Program-made: the position numbers and the translations under genes
NCBI RefSeq assembly: GCF_029407905.1
Contig: NC_073627.1
Coordinates: forward strand, 124,447,697-124,511,696
Length of the DNA: 64,000 nt
Direction: 5' to 3'
From: Bubalus kerabau
Taxonomy: Eukaryota > Chordata > Mammalia > Artiodactyla > Bovidae
Notes under the pieces: generated by a model
The model's database searches: none
What the model saw: only the letters and a program-made list of their open reading frames with translations
Told to the model about the DNA's origin: nothing
Part shown: positions 32,273-43,199 of the stretch, piece after piece
Position numbering within the stretch: position 1 is the first letter of the stretch
Layout of the letters: every line of letters starts with the position of its first letter

Positions 32273-32489
32273 TTTACTGTTATATTACCCTAAAATTCTT
32301 TTCAATTATCAATAATTGTCCTTCAGATAAACCTTTGGTAGCTACAATACTGCCATTGCATGGAGCTGCAAACTTTGAATGATATGCCTTATTAACGAAC
32401 ACTTTTCTTCTTATTTAGTAATAAAAGTCTTTACAACTAGGAAATGTTCTGGAACACCGCAGATTCTTTTCCCCAAAATTTTAATCTTG

Positions 32490-32880
32490 TTTTATTTTAA
32501 TTAAACTTTAAAGTTTGGAGGTAATTATAGATTCACGTGTAGTTGTAAGAAATAATGTGGAGATCTCCCATGTATACTTTGCCAAGTTTGATCCAGTGAT
32601 AATATCTTTGAAAATTATAATACAGCATCATAACCAGGATACTGACACTGATACATTCAATATATTGAACATTTTCATCACCACTAGAATCTCTCAGGTT
32701 GTCTTTTTATATATGTATCCACTTTCTTCTGGCTTAGCCCTCTTTGCTCCTAGAAAAGTATTATAATTTCTGTAATTTTGTCATTAAAAGAAGGTTACAT
32801 AAATGGAGTTATATAATATGTAACCTTTTGGGATTTTTTTTTTCCCCACTAGTCTTAAGTCTGTGGAGATCTAAGATGTT
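32490..32880 (-). mobile_element. L1M 3' region, antisense
   Basis: TTAAACTTTAAAGTTTGGAG, GTAATTATAGATTCACGTGT, AGTTGTAAGAAATAATGTGG, CATAACCAGGATACTGACAC and ACATAAATGGAGTTATATAA follow antisense L1M 3' sequence. Confidence 0.6.
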
Positions 32881-32924
32881 GTGTGTATCAGTGACAAGGG
32901 TGCAGAAGAGCTAGACTAATGCAT

Positions 32925-33185
32925 TCCAGATGGAAATGTAAAGTGGTACAAACACGTTGGAAAAAATAACACATAATGACCATACAATGTAGCAACTGCA
33001 TGTCCGGAGCTTTATTCTAGAGAAATGAAGACTATGTTAACACAAAAACTTATACACAAATGTTCATAGCAGCTTTAGGCTCAAATCTGGACACAACCCA
33101 AATGCCTTTCAAAAGGTGAACAGTTAAGCAAACTGTGGTTTATTTACAGTGGAATACTACTCAGCAATATAAAGTAACTACTGAT
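32925..33185 (+). mobile_element. L1 ORF2 C-terminal remnant, sense
   Basis: CTTATACACAAATGTTCATA then GCAGCTTTAGGCTC, CCCAAATGCCTTTCAAAAGG and CAAACTGTGGTTTATTTACA, GTGGAATACTACTCAGCAAT match the conserved L1 ORF2 end (MFIAALF..., TMEYYSAIK-type). Its right side is cut by the BovB at 33186. It is opposite in orientation to the L1M at 32490-32880. Confidence 0.65.
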
Positions 33186-33553
33186 ACTGTGGTGTTGGAG
33201 AAGACTCCTGAGAGTCCCTTGAACTGCAAGGAGATCCAACCAGTCCATTCTGAAGGAGATCAGCCCTGGGATTTCTTTGGAAGGAATGATGCTAAAGCTG
33301 AAACTCCAGTACTTTGGCCACCTCATGCGAAGAGTTGACTCATTGGAAAAGACTCTGATGCTGGGAGGGATTGGGGGCAGGAGGAGAAGGGGACGCCAGA
33401 GGATGAGATGGCTGGATGGCATCACTGACTCGATGGACGTGAGTCTGAGTGAACTCCGGGAGTTGGTGATGGACAGGGAGGCCTGGCGTGCTTTGATTCA
33501 TGGGGTCACAAAGAGTTGGACACGACTGAGCGACTGAACTGAACTGAGCTGAA
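33186..33553 (+). mobile_element. BovB 3' end fragment, well preserved
   Basis: It runs from CTGTGGTGTTGGAGAAGACT to the GACTGAACTGAACTGAGCTG tail. The C-terminal frame of 33277-33537 is open (MMLKLKLQYFGHLMRRVDSL, ending KSWTRLSD). Confidence 0.95.
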
Positions 33554-34528
33554 ACCATGATAGTATCACCTCTTAGCCCCAAGTCTGATACCCTGGCAAT
33601 CAGAGTTAATAAAGTATATACTCGTCTCCTAAATACTTTCAAAAGGTTTTGTAGGCTTTTCTCCCTACCAGATAAAACTTAGAGGGGTCACACCACCCAG
33701 AATATAATGTATGACTTCTGATCCTTATGTACTTGCCTTATTTATCTTCATATTTTTGAGTGTTGCAGGATGTAAAAAGGCATTGGGGAGACTGAGGAGG
33801 GAAAAGTAGAAACTGTGTTATGATTGTATCATATCTCCTTTCCCTTAGTTGAGAAATAATTATTTTTTTCTGGTTGGATGTAAGCATATCTCTCCAAGTC
33901 AGAGGATCAGGGAGTGAATGAGAAAGAAAATTCTTCACCCTTTAGGAGAGCCATCCTTGTTTTCAGAGCCATTCATGAATCAGTCATCTTGCCTTTTTTG
34001 TTCATTTCAGCTCCATCGGTTTAATACTTAAAGGAAATTCCCTCCAACTTTAGACAATAGTCAGTTTTTAGTGTTGCTGTTTTTAATCTTCTTTTTCTGG
34101 GTACTTTTGGGTATTTTTGGAGAAGGGAGCAGCACCCAGCCAGATGCCATATAAAACTAAAATCTCCCAGACTAAAATCTTAAGGGAAATTTAAAAGTAA
34201 GTCAAAGTGAAAGCAAATTTTAAAGAATTGAATTGAACAATTAAGTTGCTAAAATAATCTCTTCATTTAAAAAAATCAGTGACATACAAAAATAATTTTA
34301 TTGAGTTTTAAAATCTTTTTAACTCTTTAAATCAGCGTCCTCTTGGTTCTTGAATAGGTGCCATCTGCTGATCTGTAACTGAGCCATTTTTTGCATTTGG
34401 ACCTAAATTTAAAACTTAATTCTGATAGAGACACATGCAGGTCTTCGTTAGAAACAAATCATTTGTAGATTTTATTTTAATACTTTCCTAAAACTTAGAT
34501 TTATTTATTTGTAGCAGTTTACATGGAA
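33554..34528. other. Unassigned sequence, 1 kb
   Basis: No repeat recognised. There is a small minus-strand frame at 33738-33938 without motif. Confidence 0.5.
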
Positions 34529-34560
34529 CTTCCCTGGTGGCTCAGGTGGTAAAGAATCCA
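34529..34560 (+). mobile_element. Bov-tA tRNA-head stub
   Basis: ACTTCCCTGGTGGCTCAGGT then GGTAAAGAATCCA is the head of Bov-tA, after which the sequence turns to unrelated DNA. The rest of the SINE is deleted. Confidence 0.75.
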
Positions 34561-34659
34561 TGGGATTGCACATAGGTAAATTTCTCAAAGATATCTCCTA
34601 TTAATTAAACTATTCTATCAGTTTAACAAGGAGGTAACTTGAGTAGGTGAGAGGTACTG

Positions 34660-34896
34660 GCCTTTCTTGATGGTTCAGATGGTAGAAAATCTGTCTGCAA
34701 TGCAGGAGACCTGGGTTTGATCCCTGGGTTGGGAAGGTTCCCTGGAGAAGGGAATGGCTGCCCACGCCAGTATTCTTGCCTGGAGAATCCCATGGACAAA
34801 GGAGCCTGGCGGGTTACAGTCCATGGGGTCACAAAGAATCCGACACGACTAAGCAACTAAACATGTACACACGTGCACACACACACACACACACCA
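34660..34896 (+). mobile_element. Bov-tA SINE with (CA)n tail
   Basis: The head is CTTTCTTGATGGTTCAGATG, and the Bov-A part ends CCGACACGACTAAGCAACTA. A CA-rich tail at 34868-34894 follows (ACACACACACACACACA). It is a good example of SINE-tail microsatellite growth. Confidence 0.93.
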
Positions 34897-34932
34897 GTTA
34901 GCTATCACTACATTTAAAGAAATTCAAAGTTA

Positions 34933-34989
34933 GAAACTTAGAACAGCAACCAGAAGCTTAGAACAGCAACCGGAAGCTTAGAACAGCTG
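34933..34989. repeat. 20-bp tandem repeat, about 2.9 copies
   Basis: GAAACTTAGAACAGCAACCA, GAAGCTTAGAACAGCAACCG and GAAGCTTAGAACAGCTG follow one another. Confidence 0.95.
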
Positions 34990-35370
34990 CTTATAACTCA
35001 GCTTGTGGTTTCTGATGATTTGAACTGGGCTTGGTGAGGCTTGTGTCTCTGGTCAGCTGTGAATTGGCTATTTGACTTTGCTAATCTTGGCCCTGCTCTC
35101 TCATATATCTGGGGCCTACCTAGGTCACTGGACTAATTTACCTGTGTTCCATGTGTCTCATCCTCCAGTAGACTGGTTCAGGTACATTCTTGTGATGGGG
35201 TTGTGGGGGAACAGAGCACAGAAAGTGTACCATATCCCTGAAGGCCTTGATTTTGAACTGGCAAAAATATCTCTTTGTTTGCATTTTATTAGCTAAGCAA
35301 CTCACAAGGGTTGACAAAATAGACTCTATCTGTTGATGAACCACAACATAACATTTAATATGTAGATATA
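34990..35370 (+). repeat. Old mammalian interspersed repeat (same family as 58610-59060)
   Basis: ATATCTGGGGCCTACCTAGG, CATGTGTCTCATCCTCCAGT, AGCAACTCACAAGGG and AAAATAGACTCTATCTGTTG match, in order, the kind of motifs also seen at 58820-59030 (TCACTCAGCAGGCTAGTCTG..., AATAGATTCCATCTATTG). I cannot name the family. Confidence 0.4.
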
Positions 35371-36734
35371 GGGAGGGGCGAATAATTATGGTCGTTGCAC
35401 TCAATCCACTCTTTTAGAAAAGGATGGAAATGGAACTAGGACCCTGTATCATGCCTCCAGACTAGGTTTCTTTTTGTTATACTAGCTTCTTCCTACTTAC
35501 CTGGTGTACAATGCATCAGGGTTTATAAGGGGAAAAACATTTGTGTCTTAGGGTATGTCAGTCCTCAAGTACTGATCCAAATAGTTGTAATGAATTCACA
35601 TTCTTTTTATCTATTGAGTTCTTGGTAGTTATTTACAAAATCAATTTTAGAGTAAATTTTATGCAATAAGAAATGTCTATTGCTTTCCAAATAATATTAG
35701 TACAGTGAATCTTTTGCAGGTTAAGAGAACTTTTTACTTCACTTTACCTGTTTATTCCTTTTGACTGTAAGTCTCAGGGAACCAGAGTGATGATATCAGG
35801 ATTGTATTACTCTAGTTATCAGGGTCTTAAGTTCACTTCACATCTTATATTCTAGAAAAATTATTACTATGAGTGAGTGATTCTTTTTGGAAAGCAGATT
35901 ACAGGGTAAGATATAAAACTTCAAGGTATGATTTACCTCATGTTGAAATTTTATCAGAACCCACTCACCCCTCATTATTGCCCTTGCCTTTATGGATCTG
36001 AAGATAGATGAAAAAGATAAAATTGTTATGGAGTTGTGGCAGCTTCAAGCTGTCCTGTTTGTTTGTCCCTGAATCTTTTTATGCTGGTTCCAAAAATCCG
36101 CTCCTGCCAAAATTAGGCTTGGAAAAATAACATATTTCGTATATGACATATGTTTGAAATTAGTGGGAAATGCAGCCAAGATTTGGAAATTAACAAGGAA
36201 AAAGTTATTTCTGAAAACATTTGGGAGCCAAAGAAGAGTGTTTGGCTTAAAACATTAGGGCATTTTATTGTTTAGTAAATCAAGTAATTTTAAAAAGTCC
36301 CAGAAGGAAAACATAACATTTCATTTTTAAAAGCACATATGAATAATTCTTATTTAGAAACTCTTTGTCACAAAGAGTAACAAATTAAGCAAGTAGTCTA
36401 AATGTATCATGTATAGGATAACTAATATTATGATAAGCTATTAAATTTTTTTCTCTATGAATTTTTTATATTAAATCTTGTGCATCTATTTTCTCACATG
36501 TGAAAAGGATTTTTCTTAATCTGCTACCTGAAATACACAGGAATAGATGAAGGGATCAGAACAAGAATCAAATTTTCCCCTCTTGTACAGAGTACTGTTT
36601 AGACCTAACTTGTTGATAAGTACATTGTCATGTCTGTGCTGAATGTAGAATTATCTTCTTTGTCACCTTTTCTGTTTGAATTAATTTAATTTAAGGCAAG
36701 AAACATTCACGAGGCATTTTGTCTTTGCAAGGCA
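35371..36734. other. Unassigned sequence, 1.4 kb
   Basis: Nothing recognised. No frame with motifs. Confidence 0.45.
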
Positions 36735-36815
36735 GAGAGATGCTAAGGAGAGATATTGGTAGATACACAACCTGGTCCCCAACCTCAGGAAACTTAAAAT
36801 GTAGTTGAGAAGAGC
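36735..36815 (-). mobile_element. Possible L2 fragment, antisense
   Basis: GATGCTAAGGAGAGATATTG, ACCTGGTCCCCAACCTCAGG and AAACTTAAAATGTAGTTGAG resemble antisense L2 (gtgctaagg..., tggtccctgccctcaagga, gcttacaatctagttg). Confidence 0.45.
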
Positions 36816-37624
36816 AGAATTTCTTAAATTGGAGGTCTTGTTCTTGGCAGGAGACTACTTATGGAACTTGCATTCCAGAATCTTAGAGCAATTTATAAAA
36901 AGATAAAGGCCTATCTGGGTTAAGAATCTCAGAGTTGATTTGTTGATTCCATGATTCTAGGCTGGACTCATAGAAATTAGGCCATTTGTGTTTTCAATCT
37001 CCACAGAATGACACATTTTAAATAGGTTTTCATAAATTAGAGGAAAAATCTGTTTTGTCATAGTGTTTTTCCCTGTCTTCCTAATTTGTTTCTTCCTATC
37101 ATTATCAGATGTGATATTATCAAGGAATTTTCAGCCTGGCATGACCTTTGCCTCTGAAATAGTGGTCTTTGTTTTTGGAGATTGCCTTCTGTATCTTTGT
37201 TCTCAGCATCCTGTGACTTTGAAATGGAGTCATCAATAGGCTAGACAATTCACTAGAATTATGTAGAATTAAATGTCAGCTTAGATCTTCACCTTTTAGA
37301 GTTTTAACTGAGAGATCCAGATCCTAAGAATTGGTTCATAATTTTCCCTAACCTGGAAGTTCCTTCTTGGGGCCTGGTTCTGTTTCCTGGTCTTAGTTTC
37401 CATGAGTTATCTTTGAATCTTGATCATAAACCTCCCTTTCTTTGAGTAATACATTAATAAATGTCAATTTAAGGAAGGTGAGGAAACAAGAGTGCAGCAT
37501 ATTACTAGGTGGTTTGTTAAAAGATAAGGAAATCCAGGGTGCTGAAGACTATAATGTCTAATTCTGTAGCACAATGAAGAATAAATACTGAGTGCATGGC
37601 TCTGCCAACCACTTTAGTAAGGTT
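36816..37624. other. Unassigned sequence, 0.8 kb
   Basis: Nothing recognised. Confidence 0.45.
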
Positions 37625-37800
37625 GGGCTTCCCCTCATGGCTCAGCTGGTAAAGAATCTGCCTGCAATGTGGGAGACCTGGGCTGGGAAGATCCCCTGGA
37701 GAAGGGAAAGGCTACCCACTCCAGTATTCTGGCCTGGAGAATTCCATGGACTGTATAGTCCATGGGGTCACAAAGAGTCAGACACAACTGAGCGACTTTC
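37625..37800 (+). mobile_element. Bov-tA SINE directly abutting BovB
   Basis: The head is GGGCTTCCCCTCATGGCTCA with part of box B lost (GACCTGGGCTGGGAAG). The Bov-A part ends CTGAGCGACTTTCATTTTCAC. BovB codons begin at the next base. The open frame 37746-38030 crosses the junction and joins SINE-derived residues to BovB RT, an accident rather than a gene. Confidence 0.93.
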
Positions 37801-38879
37801 ATTTTCACAAAGCCTTTGACTGTGTGGCTCACAATAAACTGTGGAAAATTCTGAAAGAGATGGGAATACCAGACCACCTGATCTGCCTCTTGAGAAATTT
37901 GTATGCAGGTCAGGAAGCAACAGTTCGAACTGGACATGAAACAACAGACTGGTTCCAAATAGGAAAAGGAGTTCATCAAGGCTGTATATTGTCACCCTAT
38001 TTATTAACTTATATGCAGAGTACATCATGAGAAACACTGGGCTGGAAGAAACACAAATTGGAATCAAGATTGCCGGGAGAAATATCAATAACCTCAGATA
38101 TGCAGATGACACCACCCTTATGGCAGAAAGTGAAGAGGAACTCAAAAGCCTCTTGATGAAAGTGAAAGTGGAGAGTGAAAAAGTTGGCTTAAAGCTCAAC
38201 ATTCAGAAAACGAAGATCATGGCATCCGGTCCCACCACTTCCTGGGAAATAGATGGGGAAACAGTGGAAACAGTGTCCGACTTTATTTTTCTGGGCTCCA
38301 AAATCACTGCAGATGGTGACTGCAGCCATGAAATTAAAAGATGCTTACTGCTTGGAAGGAAAGTTATGACCAACCTAGATAGCATATCGAAAAGCAGAGA
38401 CATTACTGTGCCAACAAAGGTCCGTCTAGTCAAGGCTATGGTTTTTCCAGTGGTCATATATGGATGTGAGAGTTGGACTGTGAAGAAGGCTGAGCACCAA
38501 AGAATTGATGCTTTTGAACTGTGGTGTTGGAGAAGACTCTTGAGAGTCCCTTGGACTGCAAGGAGATCCAACCAGTGCATTCTGAAGGACATCAGCCCTG
38601 GGATTTCTTTGGAGGGAATGATGCTGAAGCTGAAGCTCCAGTACTTTGACTACCTCATGCAAAGAGTTAACTCATTGGAAAAGACTCTGATGCTGGGAGG
38701 GATTGGGGGCCGGAGGAGAAGGGGACGACAGAGGATGAGATGGCTGGATGGCATCACTGACTCGATGGACGTGAGTCTGAGTGAACTCCGGGAGTTGGTG
38801 ATGGGCAGGGAGGCCTGGCGTGCTGTGATTCATGGGGTCTCAAAGAGTCGGACACGACTGAGCGACTGAACTCAACTGA
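37801..38879 (+). mobile_element. BovB (RTE) LINE, 5'-truncated, 1.1 kb
   Basis: It starts inside RT motif A (KAFDCV..., the usual FIDYAKAFDCVDH) and runs to the GACTGAACTCAACTGAA tail. There is one frame break near 38020, otherwise long open sequence. A weak candidate TSD of AAGGT flanks the combined SINE plus BovB block (37618-37622 and 38878-38882). The SINE-BovB junction itself shows none. Confidence 0.95.
38027..38869 (+). pseudogene. BovB RT C-terminal part, 280 codons open
   Basis: It keeps the RT catalytic box YADD (residues 25-28), then LNIQKTKIMASGP, FLGSKITADGDCSHEIKR, the conserved YGCESWTVKKAEHQRID and the basic GGRRRRGRQRMRWLDGIT near the C-terminus. It ends in KSRTRLSD. Endonuclease and RT fingers are missing. 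It is well preserved and so relatively recent, but cannot act. Confidence 0.93.
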
Positions 38880-39556
38880 AGGTATCTTATAGAATGCCCC
38901 CAGTTTTTATTGATGATGCAATGAGCAGAAAGTAATGAGTGGAATTTACAAACTGGATTAGCTAGTTATATCATTGTAGAACATTCATCAGGCCCCTTAA
39001 CTCTAAGTACTTTCATTTGTAAAATAGAACTAGTAAAAATAATTGTCTTACAGAATTCTTCTGAGGACTAAATTAGAAGCTACATTATATATATAATGCA
39101 GAAAGTTAGAAGAACTCAAAGGCCGAATATAACCAAAGTTTCCTCTGGGATGACTTTGGACACATATCTTTTGCTCATAAATATCCTGAATTTCATAGGT
39201 CTTTTCATCTTATATGAATATTTGAATAATATGAATAGCTGAAGGCACTGATGGAAAGTGACAAATGACATGAGAAAATTACAAGCAAAGATTTTAAAAC
39301 CAGTTCAGAGAACCAAGGCTTTTGGGAAGGGCTTCTTTGTGAGGCAGTGCTTTACCAGGCAATTTAAAGTGAGCTTCTCAGTACTGAGTGGATTTTAACA
39401 GGTGAAGATGCAAATGTGAGATAGGAAGATATTCCAGACACAGGGATGTATGTGAATAGAGTTTAGTAGGTGAAGGTGTTGAGGAGATTCTTTAACAAGT
39501 CAAAAGAAAGGAAACTATAGCTTGTGATGCTACCAGTACTGAGATCCCATGTTTGG
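38880..39556. other. Unassigned sequence
   Basis: Nothing recognised in about 680 bp. Confidence 0.5.
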
Positions 39557-39563
39557 GAATTCT

Positions 39564-39798
39564 GTTTGTGTGCTGTGTGCTAAGTTGCTTCAGTTGTGTC
39601 TGACTCTTTGCAACCCTATGGGCTGTACAGCCCACTAGACTCCTCTGTCCACAGGATTCTCCAAAGCAAGAATACTGGAGGGGGTTGTCGTGCCTCTCCA
39701 GGGGATCTTCCCAACCCAGGGATTGAACCTGTGTCTCTTATGTCTCCTGTATTGGCAGGCAGGTTCTTTACTATTAGCACCAACTGAGAAGCCCTTGT
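39564..39798 (-). mobile_element. Bov-tA SINE
   Basis: On the plus strand the tail GTTTGTGTGCTGTGTGCTAA leads into the Bov-A part, with the tRNA head (TTAGCACCAACTGAGAAGCC) last. The candidate TSD GAATTCT is at 39557-39563 and 39799-39805. Confidence 0.92.
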
Positions 39799-39970
39799 GA
39801 ATTCTAGGAGTGGGTTAAAAGTAGCAATGAAGGTACAAGAAGAGAGGCAAATGTGATAAGAAATGAGAGGAGTGGGGCCCCAAGAGCATGAGTAAGGATT
39901 GCCAAATAATAAAGATCAAAAGAACTTAAACAAAAATGAATCTTTTTGTCAGACAGAACAAACACAAGTG

Positions 39971-39998
39971 AAAAAAAAAAAAAAAAAAAAAAAAAAAA
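39971..39998. repeat. Poly-A tract (28 bases)
   Basis: An uninterrupted A run. It is not preceded by an element I can recognise. Confidence 0.95.
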
Positions 39999-40074
39999 CC
40001 ACTGAAGTGGACACAGAGAGAGAAATGTGTTATAAAGGGATTTTCATGTGGTTATGCTAAGGATTGAAAACTAG

Positions 40075-40500
40075 CGCTCTGGGTAGGATAGAATGCTCTT
40101 TTATTTGTGATTTTTGTTGGTCATTTTGTTGTTAAAATCTTCCCAAGCATTGTGTTGAAATGCTGTCTAGTGTCCTTAATCACAAGAAGGCTGTGATGTG
40201 CCTTATGGAGAAAATATGTATGTTAGATGAGCTTTATTCAGGCTTAAGTTATAGTTCTGTTGGTCATGAGTTCAACATTAGTGAATCAACAATACAGTAT
40301 GTGTTAAGTTGTTTTAAATTAGTAACACACATAAAACAAGGTTATAAATTGGTTGGTCGACAAAAATCTGACTGGAGGCTTGCAGGAACCCAATCCTGTA
40401 TTTCCCTTAGGGAAAATGGTTCAATATTTACCAATTTAGTAATTGAGTGACTTTATAGAAGATAATTACTGTGAATAATGAGAATAGAATATACTTTCTT
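40075..40500 (+). mobile_element. Pogo/Tigger-like DNA transposon fragment
   Basis: The open frame at 40160-40450 begins MLSSVLNHKKAVMCLMEKIC and contains a psq-type helix-turn-helix (SYSSVGHEFNISESTIQYV), the DNA-binding part of pogo-group transposases. The downstream AGTAATTGAGTGACTTTATA and GTGAATAATGAGAATAGA resemble a decayed terminal repeat. The DDE domain is absent, so this is a non-autonomous fossil. Confidence 0.6.
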
Positions 40501-40556
40501 TCTTTCTGTGGGTTTCTTTTTCCAGAGAGAGGTGCTTCACAGTATAATTATTTTTA

Positions 40557-40874
40557 ATTTTGATGAAGTCTAGTCAATTTTTTTTCTTTTGTTGCTCATG
40601 CTTTTGATGTCATATCTAAGAATCCTTTGCCAAACCCAAAGTCATAAAGATTTTACTCCTAATGTTTTCTTCTATGAGTTTTATAGTTTTCGCTCCTACA
40701 TTTAGGTCTTTGATCCATTTTGAGTTAATTTTTTATGTGATGTAAAGTGGGGTTCAATTTCATTCTTTTGCATGTGGTTATCCAGTTGTCTAGCACCCTT
40801 TGTTTGAAAAGACTATTCTTCCCCATTCGGTGGTCTTGGCACTGTTGATGAAAATTAGTTGACCATAAATGTAA
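40557..40874 (-). mobile_element. L1 ORF2 fragment, antisense
   Basis: TTTGATGTCATATCTAAGAA, ATCCATTTTGAGTTAATTTT, GTGGTTATCCAGTTGTCTAG and GTTGATGAAAATTAGTTGAC are standard antisense L1 ORF2 (reverse of WITTCKRMKLNPT-type codons). Confidence 0.8.
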
Positions 40875-40897
40875 GGGCTTCCCTGGTGGCTCAGATG
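40875..40897 (+). mobile_element. Bov-tA tRNA-head stub
   Basis: GGGCTTCCCTGGTGGCTCAG then ATG matches only the first 20 or so bases of Bov-tA. The remainder is absent. Confidence 0.65.
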
Positions 40898-41435
40898 ATT
40901 TAAGAGCCATAGATATAAAATTCTTAGAGTTTTCTCAAGAGCAAATAATTTGGAAGTACATTGGAACATATACCTTTTCATAAAGAAAATCAAATTTCTT
41001 TTATGGTTTAATAATCATCTCACTTTTCTATAACCCTAAGACTTCAGAATGTTTTCTATGACCCTATGCAAATGAGCAAGTTGCTGAAAAAATTATAACC
41101 CATTAAGCTCATTTATAAAATGTATTTGATTTACACTGACTGTGTGTGATTTATACCAAGAGCTATCAAAAATTACTACCTATTTTTTGGACAGCAAACC
41201 ACAAGACTATGCCAAAAGGGGTCTTAACATTATGAGTTTCAAATGTTATGCAGTACGTACTTTAGAAATCACCTTAAACAACTTTGACTTTTGAAACAAA
41301 TTTCAAAATAGTATGTCCAATGTATTCATAAATTCAGTAAATATATAATAAATAAACATTTTCCCACCATTTTTCATCCATCTTTTTTAAAAACTAGAGT
41401 ACTAGTTATATCTTTGAAATATACTAAAACCCCAT
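40898..41435. other. Unassigned AT-rich sequence
   Basis: About 540 bp, nothing recognised. Confidence 0.5.
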
Positions 41436-41689
41436 AGTACACTTGCGTGGAAAATCCCATGGATGGAGGAGCCTGGTAGGCTGCAGTCCATGGGGTCGCT
41501 AAGAGTCGGACATGACTGAGCGACTTCACTTTGACTTTTCACTTTCATGCATTGGAGAAGGAAATGGCAACCCACTCCAGTGTTCTTGCCTGGAGAATCC
41601 CAGGGACGGTGGAGCCTGATGGGCTGCCGTCTATGGGGTCACACAGAGTCAGACACGACTGTAGCGACTTAGCAGCAGCAGCAGCAGCA
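41436..41689 (+). mobile_element. Bov-A2 SINE, 5'-truncated
   Basis: It begins within the first monomer (CTTGCGTGGAAAATCCCATG), lacking the canonical GGAGAAGGCAATGG start. It keeps the linker and whole second monomer and ends with six AGC/CAG units. It shares the GACGGTGGAGCCTGATGGGC variants with the copy at 12095-12371. Confidence 0.93.
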
Positions 41690-41846
41690 TGGACTATAAA
41701 TTATAGATTGTATTTATATAAACCAGTTGAGCTTATAATCTCCTACTGTACCATACATGCCACTGGGAGATTGAATATTTTAAGTGGTAAAACCAGTGTA
41801 AGTGAAGATGCATTCACCCCCTCCTCTGCTACTCATGTTCACTGAT
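41436..41846 (-). repeat. Inverted duplication, copy 2 (partner 11936-12345)
   Basis: It comprises a Bov-A2 lacking its first 30 or so bases and then the flank ATGGACTATAAATTATAGAT through CTCTGCTACTCATGTTCACT, GAT. The flank is a near-exact reverse complement of 11936-12094. Outside 41436 and 41846 similarity ends. GTACACTT at the left edge (41438-41445) and GTACACAT after the right edge (41847-41854) may be a short TSD. Confidence 0.9.
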
Positions 41847-42254
41847 GTACACATTTAGGTCCCTACTCTCTTTGCTTTCAAGGTGTTCTTATTCACCTGG
41901 ACATCATTTCCTATGACATTTTTTCTTTTCTTGTCCAAAGATTCATTTTACAATGATCAGGTTAAGTCACTTCTTGACAAATGTTTATGTACCTAACATT
42001 ATTTTTTACTAGGATGTTAATGACATTGAAGAATTAGAGCATTAGGTTTTGCCTTACATTTATTCTTGCAACTTGAACAAACTCTGGAGTTTCTATGATG
42101 TAGATTTCTTGTATTCATTTGTTTGTTTATTCATTTAGTCAGTTTCCCATTAATAATAGCTATTTTTGTGTACCCAGTACCAGGCATTTCTGAAAGACTC
42201 TGAAGACACGTTGATAAATGAGAGAGGGCCTGCTTTGTTTAGATAGTCATTTAC
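41847..42254. other. Unassigned sequence (trace of antisense L2 near 42150-42230)
   Basis: GTACCCAGTACCAGGCATTT then CGTTGATAAATGAGAGAGGG hints at L2 but is too short to call. The rest is unrecognised. Confidence 0.4.
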
Positions 42255-42380
42255 CTCTAGGGACTTGTTTTCCTACTAGACTGTACATATTAGAAGCCAG
42301 GGACTATGTTTGTTTTGTTCTCCTGTGTCTTGTTCCTAATATTGTCACTTAATAAATAATTGTTGATTGAATGAGTTGAC
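42255..42380 (+). mobile_element. L2 3' end
   Basis: TCCTACTAGACTGTACATAT, AGAAGCCAGGGACTATGTTT, TGTCTTGTTCCTAATATTGT and AATAAATAATTGTTGATTGA, ATGAG follow the L2 3' terminus. Confidence 0.75.
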
Positions 42381-42570
42381 AATCATTCAATCATTTCAAA
42401 ACTGGAAAACAAGTTAGAATACCTCTTAGGGAATAGTGCTTTGGTTTGGCTTTCACTGGATGTTAACTTGGGAGTGCCTAGACATCCCTCTATCAGCCAG
42501 AAGCAATAAACTCTTGCTGCTTGTGCAGCATACTGCTAGGCTGTTGTTACCAGCATAGGGTTATGACAGA

Positions 42571-42571
42571 G

Positions 42572-42604
<33 letters not shown>

Positions 42605-42808
42605 CTCAGTCGCTCACTCGTGTCTGACTCTTTGCGACCTCATGGTCTATAGCCCACCAGGCTCCTCTGCCCATGGGATAATCCTGGCAAGAATACTAGA
42701 GTGGGTTGCCATTTCCTCCTCCAAGCGATCTTCCCAACCCAGGGATCAAACTCATGTCTCCTGCATTGCAGGCAGTGTCTTTACTATTTGAGCCACCAAG
42801 GAAGCCTG
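42571..42808 (-). mobile_element. Bov-tA SINE with (GT)n tail
   Basis: On the plus strand GGGGTGTGTG... (about 15 GT units, 42573-42602) is the expanded tail. Then CAGTCGCTCACTCGTGTCTG, and the tRNA head (TTTGAGCCACCAAGGAAGCC) comes last. The TSD TGACAGA is at 42564-42570 and 42809-42815. Confidence 0.93.
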
Positions 42809-42815
42809 TGACAGA

Positions 42816-43199
42816 TGTAGTTATGTAAAATAGCTTAGATACAGCTAGGTTTTTATGGGAGCTGACTATATAGTACAAATAATAATCCTGAAGCATTTTG
42901 GATTGAGGTTTCCATGGCTACTGTTTGTAAGGTCACCTGAGTTAGGATCCTAGGGGAAGGTATGAATTTTTGAAAATAAAAAAGATAACTATACACAAAG
43001 AGAGAAATTATATATATAGGAGGAAGTGGTAATGACAGCCCTAACTGCCATGGAGTAAGGGGGATGAGGGCAGTGGAAAAGGAGAGTGAACAATTGAGGG
43101 CAGCTGCTACTCATATGCAGAGGTAGCTGAGCTCTAACCCAAGCAGGAGCACATATTTTTGAGTAGAAGCAGCACAAATATATGACTTTCCTGTGAGAA
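42816..43199. other. Unassigned sequence
   Basis: Nothing recognised in about 380 bp. Confidence 0.5.

Noticed and set aside
37746..38030. A fusion frame joining SINE-derived residues to BovB RT
   Set aside because: It is produced by the abutting SINE and LINE. There is no promoter, conserved start or known family. It is kept only as a structural observation.
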